Position numbers and translations under genes: made by a program. 45,536 nt of DNA from an uncultured Clostridia bacterium (GTDB lineage Bacteria > Bacillota > Clostridia > Christensenellales > CAG-314): contig CANRHP010000009.1 of assembly GCA_947630455.1 (NCBI GenBank), positions 1-45,536 on the forward strand, written 5' to 3'. The notes under the pieces are model-generated. The model was given only the letters and a program-made list of their open reading frames with translations. It was not told the DNA's origin and ran no database searches. Below are positions 41,232 through 45,536 of the stretch, one piece after another. Position 1 is the first letter of the stretch, and the number at the start of each line of letters is the position of its first letter.

Positions 41232-43016
41232 TTATTTTACCAATTCCTCCAGCTGAGCAAGTGTGTCCTCAAAGGATTTGGTGACTATATCGAAGGGTTC
41301 GCTCGAGGTGAGATCGACGCCCGCAACCTTCAGCTCGGAAACAGGATCCATAGAGCCGCCGAGAGAGAGGAATTTCTTGTAGTCGGCAACGGCAGGAGCG
41401 CCTTCCTTCAATATTTTTTCCGCAATACAAACAGCAGAAATGATACCCGTGCTGTACTTGTAGACGTAGAATGCGCGATAGAAATGAGGAATACGCGCCC
41501 ATTCGTATTTGATTTCATCATTGTGGTGAACCGCGTCGCCGTAATACATTTTATTGAGCTTGAGATACTCGTTGCACATTGCCTCAGCAGTGAGAGGCTG
41601 CCCTGCCTCCACCATAGCATGCGAGATCTGTTCGAACTCGGCGAACATCGCCTGACGGTACATTGTTGTACGAAGCATGTCGAGATAGTACTGCAGCAGA
41701 TATTTCTTGACGTTGACGTCCTTTTCCGTTGCAAGCAGATATTTCAACAGAAGCACTTCGTTGCAGGTACTTGCCACCTCTGCGACAAATATCTTGTATC
41801 CTTCCTTGGAAAAGGGCTGCGCCTTGCTGCTGTAGTAAGTATGCATCGAGTGTCCCATTTCGTGCGCAATGGTAAAGATGTCGTGCGTTGTTTTTTGGTA
41901 ATTGAGCAGCATATAGGGGTGTACTCCGCTAACGCCGCTGCTATATGCGCCGCTGCGTTTGGTGGGCGTTTCATGAACGTCTATCCAACGGTTGTCAAAG
42001 GCTTGCTGCACCACATCGAGATAGTCCTTGCCAAGAGGAGCAAGTCCTTTCTTGACAAGCTCGCATGCTTCTTCGTACTCGCAGGATATGTCGGCATCCT
42101 CGAAAATCGCAACGTACAAATCGTACATGTTGAGAGTTTCCACACCCATCAATTTTTTGCGAAGAGCAATGTATCTGTGCAAAGGAGCAAAGCTTGTGTG
42201 CATGCACTTGATAAGATTGTCATAAACAGATTTGTCCACTTGCTCGTAGAACAAAGCCTTTTCCATTGCGCTGCCGAAATTACGCGCCTTGGCAGAGAAG
42301 CAGTCCGCTTTCACACTGCCCTCATAGAGACCTGCAAGCGTGTTGATCTTTTCTATATATGCCTTGTAGTAGGTTTCGAATGCCAACTTACGCACTGCCT
42401 GATCCTTGTGCTGCAACAACATGGAATAGGTGCCATGTCCCAGCTGCACTTCCTGTCCGTCAACGATGATTTTGTCAAACTTGATGTCTCCGCTGTCCAA
42501 ACGGTTGAACACTTCGTGGAACTGTCCGCTGAAGCTGCCGACGCCTGCAAGCAGCCGTTCCTCTTTTTCCGACAAAATGTGCGCCTTACCGCGAAGCACG
42601 TTTGCCAACGCTACATCGTAGTCGGAAAATGCCGGATCGTCGATGAAGGATTGCAGCTTTTCGTCGGGGATTGCACTCAGCTCCGGACTGACAAAGCTTG
42701 TAGCTTCGCTGTACTTGGTTAGTAAACCATACACGCGAGAATAACGTGCCTGCTTGTCGGGATCCTGCACGTCGCTGTCGTAGTCCATGTGAGCGTAGCC
42801 GAACAGTCTGTCCAGCTTGAGTTCCACTTCGTCTGACAGCTTTAGAAAATCCAACAAGCTGTCACGGTCGGAAAGCTTGCCCTGAAACTCCACCAGCTTG
42901 GGGTATTCAGCCGCAAATTCGGCAAATTCCTTTTCCCAATCTGCCGGAGTAGGGTAGATATCGCCGAGATTCCATTTGTATTTTTCGGGGATGTCACTGC
43001 GTTTTGTATAACTCAT
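41232..43016 (-). CDS. pepF: Oligoendopeptidase F
   Basis: A 594-aa cytoplasmic M3-family zinc metallopeptidase that cuts short peptides. The zinc motif is FTIAHEMGHSMHT near residue 385, with the third ligand Glu in FVAEVASTCNE about 25 residues later. The N-terminal helical region (YTKRSDIPEKYKWNLGDIYP) and length are typical of PepF. The ATG follows AAGGAGAC, and an ideal promoter lies just upstream. It is transcribed alone and should end at the hairpin in the IS relic. PepF is a housekeeping peptidase in Firmicutes, also linked to sporulation timing when overproduced in Bacillus. Confidence 0.96.
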   Translation of the reverse strand: MSYTKRSDIPEKYKWNLGDIYPTPADWEKEFAEFAAEYPKLVEFQGKLSDRDSLLDFLKLSDEVELKLDRLFGYAHMDYDSDVQDPDKQARYSRVYGLLTKYSEATSFVSPELSAIPDEKLQSFIDDPAFSDYDVALANVLRGKAHILSEKEERLLAGVGSFSGQFHEVFNRLDSGDIKFDKIIVDGQEVQLGHGTYSMLLQHKDQAVRKLAFETYYKAYIEKINTLAGLYEGSVKADCFSAKARNFGSAMEKALFYEQVDKSVYDNLIKCMHTSFAPLHRYIALRKKLMGVETLNMYDLYVAIFEDADISCEYEEACELVKKGLAPLGKDYLDVVQQAFDNRWIDVHETPTKRSGAYSSGVSGVHPYMLLNYQKTTHDIFTIAHEMGHSMHTYYSSKAQPFSKEGYKIFVAEVASTCNEVLLLKYLLATEKDVNVKKYLLQYYLDMLRTTMYRQAMFAEFEQISHAMVEAGQPLTAEAMCNEYLKLNKMYYGDAVHHNDEIKYEWARIPHFYRAFYVYKYSTGIISAVCIAEKILKEGAPAVADYKKFLSLGGSMDPVSELKVAGVDLTSSEPFDIVTKSFEDTLAQLEELVK

Positions 43017-43049
43017 AGCAAAAGTCTCCTTATAATAAATATTGTTTCT

Positions 43050-43078
43050 ATTATATACCGATTTTACCGATATGTCAA
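43050..43078 (-). promoter_or_regulatory. Full-consensus promoter of pepF with a direct repeat in its spacer
   Basis: The minus strand reads TTGACA, 17 bp and TATAAT, a complete consensus. The spacer contains ATCGGTA twice, 9 bases apart, which might bind a regulator. The start codon at 43016 is about 28 bases past the expected transcription start. Confidence 0.75.
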
Positions 43079-43185
43079 AATAAAAAACGCCGCTAATTGA
43101 CTGCTCGACGTCGACGTGATCGTATGATATTTTTTAACCGCCGTTTGGCATATTGTATATCTTTAACAAAAGTTTGTTTGCCAAC

Positions 43186-43220
43186 GTAAAAAGAGAGATC
43201 GAACACAACCGATCCCTCTT
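43186..43220 (-). terminator. Terminator of the sleB-ypeB operon
   Basis: On the minus strand AAGAGGGATCG and CGATCTCTCTT pair (one G-U) around GTTGTGTT, followed by TTTACG, 22 bases after the ypeB stop. Confidence 0.75.
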
Positions 43221-43242
43221 ACATCGTACCTTGCTGTTTATA

Positions 43243-44577
43243 CTACATCACCGTGAAACCTTCGGTATTTTCTATCACCTTGAATATATCCGCTTCCTTT
43301 CCTGTGCGGCTGTCTACATACACATAATACTGCCTGTCGCCCATCTCCGCTTCAAATTCGTAACAAGGAATATAGTCACCATTTTTTTCGATGAGGGCTT
43401 TGGCAACATTGGTCACCTTGAGGCTGTCGCTAATGGCTTTTTGCGCATCTTCTTGACTTATTTCACCGAAATTGACATCCCAATCACGGTGGTTTATTAC
43501 AAATGCCTTGGCTTCCAAGCCCACCACCTTGCCGTCGGAGCCGACAGCCACCTTGATAAGATCGGGATATACGATAACATCGTCAATAACAGTTGCACAA
43601 TTGACGTAAGTGACAAAGTCCTGCGTTTTGCTCACCCACACGCCCTTGACGTCGTAGCCCAACTTGCCGCAAAACTCTTCGGCAATGGCAATACACTCGT
43701 CGCCGTTCTTTTCGCCGGAGACGGATTCCGTGTAGGTTTCATACTGCACCACATTGCCACGGCAGTCGGTGAGCACCCTGCCGTTTTGCACATCAAAGAC
43801 ATACATAACTCCCTTGCTGCTGATTTCTCCGGTAAATTTTGCTTCGCCAAACAGCTCTTCTAACTTGCTTGCCGCTTCCTCGTAAGAGATCTTTCCCTCA
43901 CAGCCAAGCGTTTTTTCCTCTACACTTTCGGAGAAGGGTCCGTCATAAATAAGCTTTTCATACGTGAAGGCATTTTCATCCACTTCGCCGAGACTGTCGG
44001 AAAGTGCGCCGACATTATTTACGCCGTTGCCGTTGGTAATAAACATACCGCTGTCGCTTTCGCTGTATTCTTCGAGAAATCCGTACAAACGCGTTGCAAC
44101 ATTGTCGAGATCCATCAACGAAGCACGTTCCTCGACGGAAAGCTGCTTGCCCTCGGAAAGCTTTCCGAGAAGATAGGCTGCATAGTCCTGCGTTTGATTG
44201 ACAAAGCGCTGACACGCCATCAGGTTGTCACTGTCCTCAATCGGCAAATCGGCAAGATTTTGATTGACGGCATTGGCGTGAATCACGACATCCGTGAGCA
44301 TTTGCGTTTGGTGCCCGACGTCGTTGGACATTGCAATTTTTCCCAAATTGGCGTCCAGATTTTTCATGCTGTCACATGCAACGTACAAGGCACGTTTATA
44401 GCCGTTTTCCCGCGAAATCTTGTAAACGTTTTCGTCAGTCACCTGCGACATGCGCATACGGGCAATTTTTTGCGACATAATTGTACTCAAAATCACTGCG
44501 GAAGCTATAGCTAAAAGTGCTACTGTGCCGAAAAATATCATCCAAAAATTTTTTATTGTTTTGTTTTGTCTTACCAT
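43243..44577 (-). CDS. ypeB: Germination protein YpeB
   Basis: A 444-aa protein with one N-terminal membrane helix (about residues 11-33), an alpha-helical middle that starts ENVYKISRENGYKRALYVAC and a C-terminal half with PepSY-type repeats (ISQEDAQKAISDSLKV and QYYVYVDSRTGKEADIF). It matches the whole length of YpeB, which is needed to bring SleB into the spore and keep it stable at the inner membrane/cortex. The gene starts 8 bases after the sleB stop, the usual sleB-ypeB operon. It ends at a good terminator. Function is established for Bacillus; here it is inferred by family and synteny. Confidence 0.95.
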   Translation of the reverse strand: MVRQNKTIKNFWMIFFGTVALLAIASAVILSTIMSQKIARMRMSQVTDENVYKISRENGYKRALYVACDSMKNLDANLGKIAMSNDVGHQTQMLTDVVIHANAVNQNLADLPIEDSDNLMACQRFVNQTQDYAAYLLGKLSEGKQLSVEERASLMDLDNVATRLYGFLEEYSESDSGMFITNGNGVNNVGALSDSLGEVDENAFTYEKLIYDGPFSESVEEKTLGCEGKISYEEAASKLEELFGEAKFTGEISSKGVMYVFDVQNGRVLTDCRGNVVQYETYTESVSGEKNGDECIAIAEEFCGKLGYDVKGVWVSKTQDFVTYVNCATVIDDVIVYPDLIKVAVGSDGKVVGLEAKAFVINHRDWDVNFGEISQEDAQKAISDSLKVTNVAKALIEKNGDYIPCYEFEAEMGDRQYYVYVDSRTGKEADIFKVIENTEGFTVM

Positions 44578-44585
44578 TGTTCACC

Positions 44586-45287
44586 TCACGCGCAGAAAAT
44601 GTGCTTGCCGATAGTTATAAGCTGAGGACGGGACCATATCCATTTGCTGGTGGCGGTTGCGGGATTGAAATAATAGATCGCACCACCCGTAGGATCCCAA
44701 CCGTTCATTGCATCCTGAGCAGCGCGCGTGCACTCGTCGTTGGTGCCCATGTTTATCTGTCCGTCGGATACACAGGTAAACGCTCCCGCTTGGTATATCA
44801 CGCCGGAAATGCTGTTGGGAAAGGCACTGCTCTTGACGCGGTTGAGAATTACCGCCGCCACAGCGACCTTGCCCGTATAACTCTCGCCGCGCGCCTCACC
44901 GTAGACACAGCAGCTTAGTAAATACAGATCGCTGTTGCTCAACTTTCCGGACGAAGTCGTACCGCCGCTTGACGCCGTACCCGAAAGAGTGATACCCATT
45001 GCCTTTGCCGTTGCACTGCCCACTATACCGTCGGCAGTAAGTCCGTTTCGGCGCTGAAAGTACTGCACTGCGGACTTGGTCTTTGCTCCGAATATGCCGT
45101 CCACACTGCCTGTGTAGTACCCCCAACGCTTAAGCTTTGTTTGTATTGTCTTTACTGTGGCGCCGGTGCTGCCCACCTTGACAGTCGCCGCGTTAGCATT
45201 TGGCAGCGCCATCACTGCAAGCAAGATGGCAAGAGTCAAAAACGCCAGCGCCAACGCCACAAGTTTGATCGTTCTTGATTGTGTCAC
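44586..45287 (-). CDS. sleB: Spore cortex-lytic enzyme SleB
   Basis: A 233-aa secreted lytic enzyme. The signal peptide ends near ANA (residue 33). Residues 36-98 form a peptidoglycan-binding domain (VKVGSTGATVKTIQTKLKRW, GYYTGSVDGIFGAKTKSAVQ), and residues 120-233 the SleB/Hydrolase_2 catalytic domain, with the Glu of VYGEARGES (Glu131), AVILNRVKS and SKWIWSRP. It degrades muramic-delta-lactam cortex during germination as a lytic transglycosylase. The start is GTG after AGGAGG. A sigma-G-type promoter lies upstream, fitting forespore expression, and ypeB follows 8 bases downstream. Confidence 0.96.
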   Translation of the reverse strand: MTQSRTIKLVALALAFLTLAILLAVMALPNANAATVKVGSTGATVKTIQTKLKRWGYYTGSVDGIFGAKTKSAVQYFQRRNGLTADGIVGSATAKAMGITLSGTASSGGTTSSGKLSNSDLYLLSCCVYGEARGESYTGKVAVAAVILNRVKSSAFPNSISGVIYQAGAFTCVSDGQINMGTNDECTRAAQDAMNGWDPTGGAIYYFNPATATSKWIWSRPQLITIGKHIFCA

Positions 45288-45312
45288 ACAAAAGTCCTCC
45301 TGAATTTTTTGT

Positions 45313-45342
45313 TAGTATGAGTGTTTGTTCGACTAATATTCT
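45313..45342 (-). promoter_or_regulatory. Sigma-G-like promoter of sleB-ypeB
   Basis: The minus strand has AGAATA, a 17-bp spacer and CATACTA. The -10 matches the forespore sigma-G consensus (CATAMTA) exactly and the -35 is one base off TGAATA. In Bacillus sleB is transcribed by sigma-G. Confidence 0.62.
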
Positions 45343-45353
45343 TTCAAGCATGC

Positions 45354-45379
45354 AAAAACCCACGGCTAAACCGTGGGTT
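45354..45379 (-). terminator. Terminator of the partial gene at the right edge
   Basis: AACCCACGG and CCGTGGGTT are perfect 9-bp arms around 5 bases; on the minus strand they are followed by TTTGC. It lies about 47 bases beyond the stop codon of the gene at 45426. Confidence 0.75.
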
Positions 45380-45425
45380 CGTTGATGAATACAGTGTTTT
45401 TGCAACATTTATTATATTTTGTGGT

Positions 45426-45536
45426 TTACCAATGTGCGTCGCCATGAGGAGGCTTGGAGTAGTGCTGTTCGTTGAAATCATCCGGTTCCTCCCAATCGGC
45501 GTCGGTGAGTTGCTCAACTATCACAGAGTTGAAGCC
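45426..45536 (-). CDS. C-terminus of a gene cut by the window edge
   Basis: The last 36 codons of an open frame run in from the right edge and end at a TAA (45426-45428). The translation (GFNSVIVEQLTDADWEEPDD, ending in YSKPPHGDAHW) is acidic and His/Trp-rich at the end, with no motif I recognise. A good terminator follows. It has no counterpart in the ORF track, presumably because it lacks a start codon in the window. Too little is visible to name it. Confidence 0.65.
   Translation of the reverse strand, partial: GFNSVIVEQLTDADWEEPDDFNEQHYSKPPHGDAHW

Noticed and set aside
41040-42722. 560-aa plus-strand ORF
   Set aside because: Its first ~50 codons are the transposase remnant, and the rest is the antisense frame of pepF, which has clear family motifs on the other strand.

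Overview
The window comes from the chromosome of a spore-forming, low-to-moderate GC Firmicute, most likely an anaerobic clostridium. Three things point there: sporulation and germination genes (spoIIID, sleB-ypeB), an anaerobe-type reverse rubrerythrin beside a tiny rubredoxin, and strong AGGAGG-type ribosome sites with sigma-A promoters at near-ideal 17-bp spacing. I cannot name the species. I see no rRNA, tRNA, CRISPR array, prophage or intact mobile element; the only mobile DNA is an IS3/IS150-like relic.

Layout. (1) 1-8030, all on minus: a membrane-bound XRE regulator, a DUF3267 zincin-like membrane protein, an operon of DEDDh exonuclease-BRCT, eukaryotic-type hexokinase and the TIGR03960/TIGR03936 radical-SAM pair, then two half-size TauE/SafE (TSUP) proteins. 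(2) 8066-10970, plus: a 914-aa double-anchored extracellular protein behind a promoter with an 18-bp palindrome. (3) 20334 to 11026, minus: one very compact run of patatin phospholipase, Ig-repeat lipoprotein with a metallo-beta-lactamase (MBL) domain, paralogous MBL protein, aroC, aroB, an aroA-aroE fusion, aroQ and aroK. It covers every step from DAHP to chorismate, and only DAHP synthase is missing. (4) 20557-27912: rubrerythrin/rubredoxin, ttcA plus a DUF697 protein, spoIIID, an SGNH hydrolase, DUF2804 plus a Bax-inhibitor-1 protein, and glycyl-tRNA synthetase. (5) 27926-33415, minus: a 1775-aa surface protein with a beta-helix-like body, five helical repeats and a C-terminal membrane anchor. 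Its best promoter has a run of ten G inside the -35/-10 spacer, the classic layout of a phase-variable promoter. (6) 33541-40830: Tex, a membrane glycosyltransferase, a PlsC-like acyltransferase with a zinc ribbon, a small membrane protein and an MFS transporter. (7) 40902-45536: the IS relic, oligoendopeptidase F, the sleB-ypeB germination operon and the C-terminus of one more gene.

The features most worth following are the poly-G spacer promoter of the giant surface protein, the EPSP synthase-shikimate dehydrogenase fusion, the attachment of two MBL proteins and a patatin to the head of the aro operon, and an IS relic whose transposase codons form a perfect hairpin that reads as a terminator for pepF. 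Promoter, operator and terminator calls come from hand-matching consensus boxes and arms. All protein assignments come from motif recognition without database searches.
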